Shown here one piece after another: positions 34,530-45,489 of a stretch of DNA of 64,000 bases (its first letter is position 1; each line of letters starts with the position of its first letter). The DNA lies in assembly GCA_027924585.1 (NCBI GenBank), contig BSBM01001387.1:186001-250000 (forward strand), written 5' to 3'. Under the pieces are notes generated by a model. The model searched no databases, was not told the origin of the DNA, and saw nothing but the letters and a program-made list of their open reading frames with translations. Position numbers and translations under genes: made by a program. Source of the DNA: Larix kaempferi (Eukaryota > Streptophyta > Pinopsida > Pinales > Pinaceae).

Positions 34530-35843
34530 TGTCACATCCCCATTTTGACCCTTGTAATATTTTGGGTTGTAATGTAAATATTGTATGCATATTATGTATG
34601 ATTCCTAGTGTGGAGCTCAAGGCCAAGGCCTCGCTAGTGAACTCTCGACCTTGAAGAGGCAAGTATTTGATATTATGCTACCCGTGTGCTAGTGAGCCAT
34701 GGGAATTGTAAATATGTGTTTTAATATAAATGTCCACAACTAGCTATGCATTGCAACAAGAGATGGGAGCATTATGTTTACAAGGAATTGGGAGGGAAAT
34801 ATTCAAACCCTTGAGCCAATCAAGTCAATCCAAGTGTCAATGAGAGAACCCATGAACCCTCAACTACCCATGTTGAATTTTGTGCCCAATCATTCATTTC
34901 TCCCAAGAGTTGGTTGACGTAGTTAATGCCTTAGGGAATAGAGAGGTATAGCTGTCCAAATTCGAGTATGGGAAAGCCACCCTTCCTAGAATTTCGTGTT
35001 TGGATTCTTGGGAAAGAAAAGAGCCACGAAATTTCCCCCAAGCCATTATTCACCCATCAGTTTTAACTCTCTAATATTTTCAGAGCTTGCTGGGCGTTTT
35101 CCTCCCTAGTTTTTTCTGTGTTTCCCTTCATCTTTCTAGCTAGGAAGGGCGTTTTTGTTGTGGCTAACAGTGGGGAAGAGGATAAAACGATTTTGGGGTT
35201 TTATAGAGGCCGTTTGGGCCCACTGTATGCTCATACATCTGTGGGAGAAATCGATTTTCTTCCCTAGGGTTGGATCCCTCTTCCCACAATCCATGTTGGG
35301 TGTGCAATGATTTGGGGAAAACCCATAGGACCTATTTTGTGAATCCCATTACTGAAATGTGTAACCATGCCCAGTTTTGAGTTGTTGTGTGTGTAAATGA
35401 ATGTTGGGATTGAGATGGGTATCCATTGCTTTGGGTTGTGCTGAGCTTAAGAGTCCCCTTTTCCTTGTAGATATCATGCCCAGCTCGGGGGTGGTCTCTG
35501 AGTGCTGAAAGAATATAGACTGGGTAGAGACCTACGGTTGGGTGGAACGTTGCAGCGACATAGCTAGTTGCTTGGGACAACATTACAGTGAGATAAGTAT
35601 ATTCTCTTATGTGTATTTACTTCTGCACTGTTTTAATTAAAGGATGGTTTCTCTTGATATGGTTGATGCATGTGAAATATATGTGGGTGATGTCTATACC
35701 ACTGTACATGTTTTCCTGATTTATGGGCAATTGTTTATATTTAAATGAATCATGGATGTTGAAATGGGCTAAGTTTTATAAAAGCCCAGATTTTGGGTAT
35801 CATGTTCCCTTCCTTGCATTAAGAGATGGGAGGGGATGTGACA
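34530..35843 (+). repeat. 3-prime LTR of element D
   Basis: 1314 bp. The tips TGTCACATCCCC and GGGGATGTGACA are perfect inverted complements of 12 bp. It is followed by ATAGA. Confidence 0.93.
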
Positions 35844-35960
35844 ATAGAAATAGTCAAGGTAAGCAAATTTCATATGTATCATATGCAATGCTTTACAATT
35901 TTTACTTGTATTGAATTTTCATGTTGACCATATCTAAAAATTATTGTTCTAATTTCATTT
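35844..35960 (+). other. CACTA gene intron remnant downstream of element D
   Basis: tagtcaag at 35849-35860 is followed by gtaagc, a consensus splice donor, so a short exon end may lie here. The next exon appears to start near 35973. Confidence 0.35.
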
Positions 35961-36398
35961 ATGTTTCATAAAGGTCATCAAGGCATTTATCGACTGCCAC
36001 AAGGAATGGAAATTTACCACAAACAATTCAATAGGTTACCCTACTATAAACACCTACAAATATATCATTTGTTTGATACAATGCATATCAGGAAGACCAT
36101 AACAAAAATGTTGTGGAGAATCTTAGATGGAAAGAGTGACAAAGAAAAAATTGTCAAAATTTATAGCAACATTCAGAAAGACAATAATGTATTGCAAAAT
36201 ATGATTCATTCAAATAGCAATGGAGTAGACTGAAATAGTCTTCCATGGTTATTTACAGAGTAGGAAAGCAATGTTGTAAAATAGTTCATTCAAAACATTA
36301 AATTTCCCATGGGATTTTCTTCAAACATAAAGAATATCTTAATGAAGAAAGGTGAATTTGGTGGGGTAAAACCTCATGACTGGAATACCTTCATTAAG
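35961..36398 (+). pseudogene. CACTA transposase, exon with the LPYWK..LDVMHIEKN region
   Basis: The frame at 35961-36233 reads RLPYYKHLQIYHLFDTMHIR and then DGKSDKEKIVKIYSNI. This corresponds to the conserved plant CACTA motif LPYWKxLxxRHNLDVMHIEKN and its GKTKD continuation. After a frame change, KFPMGFSSNIKN and GGVKPHDWNTFIK (36300-36398) match the PxGYASNI and GLKSHDxH motifs. The exon ends ATTAAG followed by the donor GTAATT. The preceding catalytic middle of TNP2 is missing between this exon and 28715. It has stops and a frameshift and is not functional. Confidence 0.8.
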
Positions 36399-36714
36399 GT
36401 AATTATTTTGGTAGATTTCTATATATATTGGTAATACTTCTTTTTATCTATTTTAATTAAGTTTGTTTTATTTTCAAAAAAATAATGATTCTTTTTTTGT
36501 TACAATATGTTCTACCTTTATCTCTCCCTTACATCATTGACAACAACATAAAACAATTTATATATGATCTTGGAAAATACATGAGGTAAATAATGATTTA
36601 TATGCAAAATGTTTGTTGCGGAACTTGTTGACATGTGTTTTACTTGTAATGTATATACTATTTTTGTTGAAACCTATGTTTTTCATGTATCATTTGTCGG
36701 TGGTTGTCATCTAA

Positions 36715-37122
36715 GAAATCCATAAAGAAGATATAAAATATTGGAGGAGACAAATTCCTCGGCTAATGTGTGAAATGCAAAAGTATCTACCTCCAACATT
36801 TTTCAATGCACAAGAACACTACCTCATACACCAAGTTAAGTAGATTGAAATGTGTGGACTTGTACACACAAGGTCAATGTGGATGGTGGAGAGGCACTTG
36901 AATTCATTGAAGGATTTTGTTAGACAAAGAGCACATCCTGAGGGTTCTATGGTGGAGGGCTATATGGTATAAAAATCCTTGGTGTATATTAGTCAATATC
37001 TTCCAAAGTTCGCATCAAATACGAAGGTGCCTCACATTTGGGGTGTCAAGTCCATCAACACATTCGAAGGGGAGGCCCTAGTTGGGAAATGTAGAATGAG
37101 GAAAGTGAAAGATGTAAATTAG
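36715..37122 (+). pseudogene. CACTA transposase, DUF4218-like domain exon
   Basis: The frame reads YWRRQIPRLMCEMQKYLPPT and FFNAQEHYLIHQV, then after a stop CGLVHTRSMWMVERHLNSLK, DFVRQRAHPEGSMVEGYMV and SQYLPKF. This follows the DUF4218 pattern found next to TNP2 in plant CACTA elements (PPxFFDxMxHL, GPVxxRWMYPFER.L..LK..VRN..RPEGSIAEGY). Two in-frame stops lie within it. A splice acceptor is plausible just before 36715 (ctaag). Confidence 0.85.
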
Positions 37123-37576
37123 ATGGTTGAGATCTATAATACTTATTATTAATAATTTTTATTTTTTTCATAATTATTTAATTTATATTGTTCCATCAAT
37201 TATTAATTTTATTTATTCTTATTAATTTTTATTCTTTTTTCATTTAGTTGGTCGAGAGTGGGATGCAAACATTTGTAAATTGCAAAAAATCTTGATTGGC
37301 TGAAGGTATGGATAGAACAATGTATATGACGTTATGGTAGGTTATCATGGGAAGGGGTGGCTACATTAGTTAAAGGATATCACCATATTCAAGATCCCAA
37401 TCTTATGTGGAGATAAATTGATTTAGCATATGGTTTAAAAGATAAACATGTAGTCATATTCACCCACATTTTTAGTTATTTTCCATTATACTAAAGTAAT
37501 TAGTGGTGTGTATTTTTAAAATATTTACTAAGTCTAAATATGTTTATTAATTGACAATTCATTTTTTGTGTGTTAG

Positions 37577-38010
37577 GCATATTGCAGTTGAAACACCACA
37601 AGGTTATGTGGTGCAATGGCCATAAATTTCGCATCAAAAAGTTGGATGACAAGAAGAAAACCTTATATTGTGGGATAAATATAGTCTTTCAGGTCACTAA
37701 TGTTTCCTCTATAAATGTCAAGCATCCAACAATATCGGAAAATAAATAATATGGGTGTTTGGATGATATAATTGAGTGTGAATTTAAATCCTTCAAGTTA
37801 GATATGTTCATTATGACATTGTACAAATGAATGAATGTGATCTCGAAAGAACTTTTATTGAGAATTCCAATTGATTTACCATGGTTAATACAAGGATGTT
37901 TGAGCCAAGTACATAAACCTATGTTCTTCCAAGCCAATGTTTGTTTTCAGGCTCGGGCTCTGTTTTCAATTCATGGGAAATATCCCACGTTGCTTTTGGA
38001 AATCTTGTTG
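37577..38010 (+). pseudogene. CACTA transposase, DUF4216-like domain exon
   Basis: The frame CNGHKFRIKKLDDKKKTLYC and YGCLDDIIECEFKS matches the DUF4216 pattern (vnGyrFxTxxxdxxxxtqnsGv...yYGvlxeIiEldY). A shifted frame then gives IENSN and FTMVNTRMFEPSTQTYVL-type sequence like the domain end. An acceptor AG lies at 37575-37576. DUF4216 is the usual C-terminal module of TNP2-family proteins, so the exon order fits. Stops and a frameshift are present. Confidence 0.7.
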
Positions 38011-38182
38011 ATTATTGTTTATATATGTCAAGGGATTCATGACCTATCGAAGCGTAGTGCATGGCATTTGATCCATGTCTCTTGATTAATGCTCCTTGCA
38101 TAGACTTTGAGATATGATGGGAGCTTTGGTATATGGTGTCACGGTGACTATAAGATATCTTAAGATAACATAAATCCACACT
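38011..38182. other. Intron-like sequence of the CACTA gene
   Basis: No coding sequence is seen between the DUF4216-like exon and the minisatellite. Confidence 0.35.
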
Positions 38183-38445
38183 TTTACCCAAATTACTTAA
38201 CTCCTTTTACCCAAATTACTTAACTCCTTTTATTTTTGGAAAAAATTCCCATTACGTAGCATGAAAAGGTTTATGGGAAGAAACTCCTTTTAGTTTGGAA
38301 AAAATCCCATTATGTAGCCCAAATTGCTTTATGATTTTATAGTTACGTGGCATGAAAAGGTTTATGGGAAGAAACTCCTTTTATTTTGGAAAAAATTCCC
38401 ATTACGTAGCATGAAAAGGTTTATGGGAAGAAAATCGGAAAAATA
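38183..38445 (+). repeat. Minisatellite of about 58-bp and 27-bp units
   Basis: It opens with a 27-bp direct repeat (ttttacccaaattacttaactcc, twice). Three longer units follow, containing ggaaaaaattcccattacgtagc and gcatgaaaaggtttatggg. The middle unit carries an insertion of about 40 bp. Confidence 0.85.
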
Positions 38446-39361
38446 TCCCATTAAGCCAATACCAAAAGTATTATAAAAGATTTAAAATAATAATTAATTT
38501 TTTTAATTTGGATTTTAGGAAAAGCTTTAACAAAAGATGACTCAGTATAAGATCATAAAGTTAAACCTTAAGTTAATAGGAAGGACATGAGCTCAACAAA
38601 AATTTGAGGCTTTGGAGAAAACAATAACTAGAAAGACCATAATTCATTGAAATAATAGCCATGTATTGTGGGAGGTGGTTAATTGAAGACCTGAGGAAAT
38701 GGGAAGCTTGGGAAAAAATGTTATTGGATAGCGGGCTTCCGACAATGCTTCCCTTAGATTTTCTAATCAATGCACCGCCGAAAATCGAAAAGTGTAGAAT
38801 TTGGTGCTAACAACTCCAAACAATGGAACCACCGGAATTTGTAGTTGAGATCCCTGGCTATATGGCACACACTTCCAAGCATTATGTTATTGGTCATTGT
38901 TTTTAAACGTGTTAGAACAATACTCAAGTGGATGCACAAGCATAGATTATCCCCTTTAATGTTTTGAATGCAAGACAAACAATTAGTCGAGATAAGTGGA
39001 CTTGAAATGGTATACATGATTAATAGTGATGCACAGGTCTCCTTGTGAGTAAATTCAATTTGAGGTTATCTTGAGATAGATAGTAAATTCTCCAGAATTC
39101 TCTTTTGAAGGAACATGCGAAACTAAGTTTAGATAGTAAATTTTTATGTCCCTAGGATTTGCTCAAATTGTAAATAATGATGGCCAAGAGAATTATGATC
39201 CAGGAATTTTAATAGGCATGATGTAATTGTAGTTAGAGAACATTTTTAATTACCATAGTTTAGTGCTTAAATATTTATAGGCCTACTGCATTATTTTTTG
39301 CAAGCAATTTTATAGGCCTGTTGAAACTAATCCATGCAAGGTAACAATTTCTATGATTGTA
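38446..39361. other. Unassigned intron-like sequence
   Basis: There is no recognised gene. It lies between the DUF4216-like exon and the last CACTA exon, so it may be intron or inserted DNA. Confidence 0.35.
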
Positions 39362-39510
39362 AAGTACAACCAACAAGAACAAAAATCTGCCCTTGCCAAG
39401 TACAACCAACAAGAACAAAAATCTGCCCTTGCCAAGTACAACCAACAACTTAGAAAATTGCCCATGTAAACTACAACTAGCAAACTCAGAAATATGCCTT
39501 TGTAAGGTAC
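39362..39510 (+). repeat. 36-bp tandem repeat
   Basis: Two identical 36-bp units (aagtacaaccaacaagaaca..., starting near 39363 and 39399) are followed by two to three diverged units down to tacagtcaacac. Confidence 0.9.
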
Positions 39511-39894
39511 AGTCAACACAACATAAAACTATCCCTTCAAATCTATGTAGGCTGAATTGAAAAGACGCCTAGAACAGCAAGGAAGGTGCTCTATCAACAA
39601 TGATTGGACATACTTCTCCTCTAAGCAATTATTTGTTGGGCTTGGGGGTGTATGATCTATGTGGCATAGGGTATGAGTCCTACCCCTAAGATTTGTTGAA
39701 AGCCATAGCTATGGATCACCTCTTGCCACATCTTTACTAACAAGTATACTGGCAGTATATATATTGGCATTCTCATCTCATAGAATACATTATTATCCCA
39801 TTGCCTCTTTGATATTTCCAAGAATATTTTTTTATGAGATTTTTCTTAGCTCTGATCTATGAATGTATTGCTACTATCCATCTTCATACATACT

Positions 39895-40638
39895 AAATAT
39901 TGCCACCATTGTGGAAAGCAATGGTGACGTTTCACCGTTATCCTTTAAGGACCATTATAATTATTTTTTTTACAATTTTAATTGAAATGGCAACGGTCCT
40001 TTATGTTGCGTCATTAAAAGATTTTCAAAATGGAAAACGGTGACGATCTCATAGCGGTTGTCACCATTGATATGTTAATGGAAATATCCTCAATAGTGAG
40101 GGTCATTGCAAGGCCCTCATCATATGTCATTGGCAACGTTCAGTTTTTTGGTGATGGAGGCCCTTAGGTCCATCACAAATACTTCATATAAATTGGTGAG
40201 GGTCACTATTTGTCACTAATAATCCTTATTAGTGACGAACATTGAATGTCACCACACCACCTCTACTTTTGGGGACGCACTCGTTGGTGACATTCAAATT
40301 TTGGTGACGTCCTCCTTTTTCACCATCATCGATGAGATTATGGTGACATGTCTCAACCCTCACCAATGATCGTTCATTGACCGTCACCATATATGCATCA
40401 AATGGTGAGGGCAAAAATAGGTCTGTCACCAACACTTCATAATGATTGGTGACGGTCACAACCTGGAATAATAATAATTATTAGTGGCAGACCTTGAATG
40501 TCACCACATACCCTCCACTTAAGGTGACGGTACCTTTGGCGACGCTCAAGTTTTGGTGACGGGGCCTCTTTTGACCATCACCAATGAACTTATGGTGACA
40601 TTTTTGGACCCTCACCAATGACCTTTTTTCTTGTAGTG
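39895..40638 (-). mobile_element. Terminal region of a second CACTA-type element
   Basis: The segment ends TTTTTTCTTGTAGTG (40624-40638), which on minus is CACTACAAGAAAA, a common plant CACTA terminal inverted repeat. Before it lie many copies of a subterminal motif in both orientations (ggtgacggtc, ttggtgagggtc, gaccctcaccaatga), the layout that CACTA transposase binds. No matching left TIR was found, so this is either a truncated copy or one end of a larger element. No coding sequence is seen inside. Confidence 0.7.
40622..40638 (-). repeat. CACTA-type terminal inverted repeat
   Basis: On minus: CACTACAAGAAAAAAGG. The three bases outside are CAG, the size of a CACTA target duplication, but the left copy is not available for comparison. 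Confidence 0.7.
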
Positions 40639-40641
40639 CAG

Positions 40642-40976
40642 GTAAAGTAGGCTGGTCATTTGTTATTAGATATTATCCAACAAGAAGTCCTGCAAAGTAT
40701 AATGTACCAAAAGAAGATGATATTGAAGAAGAAGATGATGCAGATGAGCATGAGGTAGATGCACTATCAGATGAAGAAGTCAAAGAAGATGAGTGGCCAA
40801 ATGTAGATGACAATGTTCTCGATGATGATATATTTGACGATGATATTAACAAAAATGAGATTGATAATGATGTTGATATGGATAATCCATTCACCATTGA
40901 TTCTAAATTGGATGATACATGTGTGGAGTTGGATGAAATAGAAGATCAAGGATATTGTAGAAATATTGAAATCTAG
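40642..40976 (+). pseudogene. Probable last exon of the CACTA transposase, acidic tail
   Basis: An open frame of about 111 codons runs from an acceptor-like tgcag to TAG at 40974-40976. It begins VGWSFVIRYYPTRSPAKYNV, comparable to the W.VV...PR..Y end of DUF4216 proteins, and becomes a tail of mostly Asp and Glu (EDDIEEEDDADEHEVDAL and onward). It is the only uninterrupted piece of this gene. Placement after the DUF4216-like exon agrees with the family order. The alternative is an unrelated acidic protein exon; similarity over 20 residues is weak support. Confidence 0.5.
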
Positions 40977-41007
40977 GAGGTATGTGAATATATATATATA
41001 TATATAT

Positions 41008-41380
41008 ATATAATAGTGTAATGAATGGACAACCTACTAATGGTTATGATCATTGTAGATGAATGTCATAATAATAAAACCAATCTACAATGATGACGAT
41101 GATGATGATCATGATGACAATGATGATGATGAGGATGGCAATGACAACGATGATGTTGATCATGATCATGATGATATGATGATGATGATTATGATGATGA
41201 TGATGATGACAATGAAATGACAATGATGACGATGACGAAGACAATGACAACAATGATAATGATGATGATACTGATAATGGCAATGATTTGGAGGAGGAGG
41301 AAATTAATGTTAATTATGATAATGAAAGTGATGTTGACAATGGCAATGATGATTAACCAATCTAGTTAATATATATATAT

Positions 41381-41430
<50 letters not shown>

Positions 41431-41672
41431 TATATTGTTTAATCATCATCATCATCAAAATCATCATTGTCATTGTCATCCTCATCATCATCATTGTCAT
41501 CATGATCATGATCAACATCATCATTGTCATTGTCATCCTCATCATCATCATTGTCATCATGATCATCATCATCGTCATCACTAATGTAGATTGGTTTTAT
41601 TATTATGACATTCATCTACAATTATCATAAGCATAAGTAGGTTGTCCTTTCATTACACTATTACTTTTGTAA
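41008..41672. repeat. Large imperfect inverted duplication around GAT-rich DNA
   Basis: The left arm begins ataatagtgtaatga.tggacaacctact (41010 on) and runs through agatgaatgtcataataat into gatgacgatgatgatgatcatgatgac. The right arm, read on minus from 41664, has the same order down to about 41455. Arms are about 200 bp and the spacer is about 250 bp. A foldback structure could form. The spacer contains more GAT units and a GATA tract. Confidence 0.85.
41383..41430. repeat. (GATA)n microsatellite
   Basis: About 12 perfect GATA units, preceded by a short TA run (41369-41382). Confidence 0.97.
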
Positions 41673-41699
41673 TGTATAATAATTCAGTTTCAGAAGTTC

Positions 41700-42190
41700 A
41701 ACATGCTTTTGTTAATATTCACTCCAAGCCATGTATCACGATGACATATATTGCTCAATTCATTTTTCTTTTTGAAAAACAAATATCCTTTGGAATACTA
41801 TTTTGTAGTGCTCCATAAATTCTTTATCGATATCCTCTTGGAAAGGCACTTGGGCCAAGGTCATTTTCTCATGGGCATCCTTAGTGGTAAGATATTTAAT
41901 AATGTCTTTTGTAGTATGTCCTAGATTTTGAGTTTGTGAAGTGGTGCTCTGCTCTAGTCACCTTTAACTTGGTTGGTTTCATGTAGACAGAGTAGATGAT
42001 GCAATCTAGTTATGTGGGCCTACTTTTCTTCATCATGAGGTAAACATTGAAATTCTTGCATGAATTCCTCCAATGTAATTGGAATAATCTTGTTGTGGAT
42101 TCATTTAAACTTAGTAATTGTTCACCCATATCCCCAAAGAAAGGAAATAGTACTAGAAATAAAATATTTTAACTAAACAATCCATTTTGA
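41700..42190 (-). pseudogene. Unrecognised coding-like fragment
   Basis: On minus the stretch 41880-41775 reads AHEKMTLAQVPFQEDIDKEF and MEHYKIVFQRIF without a stop. Upstream (42120-42050) is IPITLEEFMQEFQCLPHDEE. The amino-acid usage looks like real protein rather than chance. No family is recognised, and stops and frame changes break it. It may derive from the same kind of unknown ORF as 22850-25980. Confidence 0.3.
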
Positions 42191-43215
42191 GTCACCTTAG
42201 GGTTGGGGGATTAGATTCCACATAGTTAAATGTGGGATAAGAAACATGTGCTTCATAAGTGGGAGACATTCATGATGTTATAATACTTTGGAAAAAACAT
42301 CCTTTGAGCACCCTAGGAGGTGGAAAAATAGATAGGCTAGTAGTCTAACAATGTGGTAGTGCTATCAACATGGACAAATTTTCCTCAATCAGAGTCAAAA
42401 GAAAATTCATTATTATGAAAGAAGGGATTGATTGAGTTGTTGATAGATCCTCTTTGGTTTCTTACTAAAATTTGTCCAAGTGAATCATATCATAGTTGAG
42501 TCCTACCTAATATTTCAGTTAGGATCATAGAACCCATGTTGGGCGTTCAATGCAAACCAAGGTTCTTTTTTCCCAACTAGTGAGTGGGAAAGAAACACTC
42601 CTTAGTTGTTTCCCTAATCTTTTACCATGTTAAAATCCCCAGAAATGAGCCATGGTGTAAGACCTTTTTTATTCGAATGAGGTATTAGGTTCCTTAACCC
42701 CCTTTTCAAGTTGAAATATGATGCTAGCTTCACACAAAGCATTGGAGGTCAAAGTTGGTTTTCCCACCTTGGTCAATCATGTCTTATGTGGATGCCTTAG
42801 AATATGAAGCATTTAACGTTCGAGACACGAGTGCGCTCCATGAATTCCATGATGCCCAAAAGTGGGGAAGGTGTGGCATGCCACAATGTGGAATGGTCAC
42901 CTCCATGGAATGAGTTAGGGTTAGGGCATCATTTTTGTTGGAACATATTTGGTGTGCAATAGAAACCAAGTTTGATGAAGAGGCTAAGTGTTGCTAACAA
43001 GTAGCCATTTAAGAATGTTGCCAAATGTTTGGAGACTACACAAGGTTGGAAATGAGTTTACTTTTATGAGATAGCCTTGGAGTAAGCCATGTTCTTTAAC
43101 TTGGGGGTTGTCCCAAAGAAGACTTGGGTCTATAAGTCTTAACCATGGTCAATTCAGTTGGGCATGAAGACACTTTCAGAGTGTTAATGAGGAATATTTA
43201 ACCAACATTAGTAGT
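42191..43215. other. Unassigned sequence
   Basis: No gene or element boundary supported. Confidence 0.4.
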
Positions 43216-44277
43216 ATGGATGACAATGATGATCATCATCATGTCGACAGAAATGATGATCATGATGATGACGATGTCAATATTGTGGACGATGATGATG
43301 TTTGTGATGATGAAAATGATGATCATCATTATCATGACGATGGTGATGATCATGAGGATCGTGATGTTGATGATGATTTTGTGATGTTTTCGAGAATGAT
43401 AATGATGATGACGTGGTTGGTGATGATGATGACGATGATGTCGATGATGATGATGAAGTTGTTTTAGATGATGATGAAAAAAGAGATCGTCATGATGGCA
43501 ATGAGGATGGAGATGATTATGATGATGATATTGTGGATGATGATGATGTTCATGATGTTGACAATGATGATTATCATCATGTCGACGGCGATGATGATCA
43601 TGAGGATGGTGATGATCATGCCGATGATCATGATCATGATCATGATCATGATCATGTCGATGATAATGATGTCAATATTGTGGATGATGATGATAATGAT
43701 CATCATCATCATGTCGATGATGATGATGATCATGAGGATGGTGATGCTGATGATTAATTTGATGTTAACGAGAATGATGACGATGATGTTGACGACAATG
43801 AAAAAAATCATGATGATGATGGGGATGGATATGATGATGATGATGATTATGATGATGGTGTTGATGTTGATGATGATGATGTTGTTGATGATGATGACAA
43901 CACCAATCATTATGATGACAATGGTGATGATTATGAGGATGGTGATGATAATGATGAAAATGTTGATGATGATGATGATATTGTGGACAATGATGATGAT
44001 AATGATGACCATCATCATGTAAAAAATGATGATGATAATGATCATCATCATCATGTCAACAATGATGATGATCATGAGGATGGTGACGATGATGATGACG
44101 ATGTCAGTATTGTGGATAATGATGGTGTTCATCATGATGACAATGATGATCATCATCATGTTGACAACAATGATAATCATGAGGATGTCAATGTTGGTGA
44201 TGAATTTGATGTTGTTGAGAATGATGATGATGATGTTGACGACAATGACGAACATGATGATGATAATGGGGATATCA

Positions 44278-44312
<35 letters not shown>

Positions 44313-44366
44313 CACGATGACGATGATGATGACGATGCCGATGACGATGACGACGATGACGACGAC

Positions 44367-44399
<33 letters not shown>

Positions 44400-44621
44400 A
44401 ATGATTACGTTGTTGTTGATGATGATGATGACAATGATGATCACCATGATGATGATGATGATGAATATGAGGATAGAAATGATGATCATGATCATGATCA
44501 TGATGTTGATATTATGGATGATGATGATGTTTATGATGATGACAATGATTATGATCATCATGTCGATGACAATGATGATCAAGAGGATGGTGATGATAAT
44601 GATGATGTTGTTGATGATTAA
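43216..44621 (+). repeat. 1.4 kb GAT/GAC-rich array with higher-order units
   Basis: It is almost entirely GAT, GAC, CAT and AAT triplets. It is not a simple microsatellite: marker phrases recur in order. One is gat.aatttgatgtt..gagaatgatga, near 43370, 43752 and 44197, giving units of about 380 and 445 bp. Others are catgaggatggtgatg (43610, 43730, 44075) and atattgtgga (43286, 43530, 43675, 43976, 44105). Plus frames encode Asp/His/Asn runs and minus frames encode Ile/Val/Met runs of up to 372 codons, all explained by the repeat. Confidence 0.9.
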
Positions 44622-45489
44622 ATTTTTATTTTGATTATTAAATTTTTAATTTTATATTATATATATAAATAAATAACAAATAAATCTATTATATACTATA
44701 TCATATAAATAAATAACAATATATATATATGCATATATTAACAAAATAAAAAAAATAACAAGCAATCACATAATATACAAAAAAAAAAAAAAAACTTACA
44801 TAGTTTACCTCCTGCGAGTAGACCTCCCTTACATGTTACCTCATGTGAGTATACCTCCCTTACCTATTACCTCCTATGAGCGGACCTCTCATGAGCATGC
44901 CTCCTGTAAATACAACCTCGGCAAGCAAGCAAGTAGAGACTTCACCCAGGAATAGCAAGCAAGAAGAGACTTAACCCAAGCAAAGCAAGTAGACCTCAAT
45001 GACCTCGACAAGTAGATCTTGGTGACCTTGACGACCTCAGTGAGCCAGTATGCCTCTAAAATCAGTGATTTCCTTGACCGAATTTTGTTTTCCCTCTCCA
45101 TTAGAGGTTTTTCTCAATCATGACTGAATTTCAATCGTGACTGAATCCCATGGAAACTTTGGTTTATGTTAGAATTCGAATGCACCAAAAACATGGAAAA
45201 GTTTGTTGATCTGAATTTGGGGATAGATGCAACAATAAACATAAACCCTATTTTACTTCACAATCATGAATAAATCCCACATAAACCCTATTTTAAGTTG
45301 GAGTTTGGATGCTTCAGATGGATCATGGAATGATGAAATGGAAAAACTAATTAGGGAACTCTCCAATAATATTACAAGGTTCAAATTGGAAAATAAATGT
45401 GTTGGATAGACGCCTTAGAATACAGGAGTTTGAAATCATAACTTTCTTGTTAGAAATCAAATCCCATATTGTAGGCCTTTAAATGCTCA
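44622..45489. other. AT-rich tail and short direct repeats
   Basis: 44622-44800 is AT-rich with TA runs and an A15 run near 44780. 44805-44905 repeats the words acctccyttacatgttacctc and gagtagacctc. No gene is seen. Confidence 0.5.

Larger units (their letters stand above)
28721..35843 (+). mobile_element. Non-autonomous LTR retrotransposon D inside the CACTA gene
   Basis: LTRs 28721-30019 and 34530-35843 are near-identical in order. The first is followed by a tRNA-Met type primer site and the second is preceded by a strong purine tract. The 3-prime LTR begins TGTCACATCCCC and ends GGGGATGTGACA. The 5-prime LTR lacks its first 17 or so bases and starts inside the CACTA intron, five bases after the splice donor. 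The base run after the right LTR is ATAGA; no matching left copy is found, as expected if the junction was trimmed. The interior (4.5 kb) encodes only a Gag tail and holds several tandem arrays. Confidence 0.88.

Noticed and set aside
39355-39510. Regular 36-bp repeats considered as a CRISPR-like array
   Set aside because: The units are directly adjacent without unique spacers, and the context is a plant transposon intron.
43464-44582. A 372-codon minus-strand frame and several long Asp-rich plus frames
   Set aside because: They are made of ATC/ATT or GAT/GAC triplets and follow directly from the repeat. There is no start context, no domain, and opposing frames are open over the same DNA.
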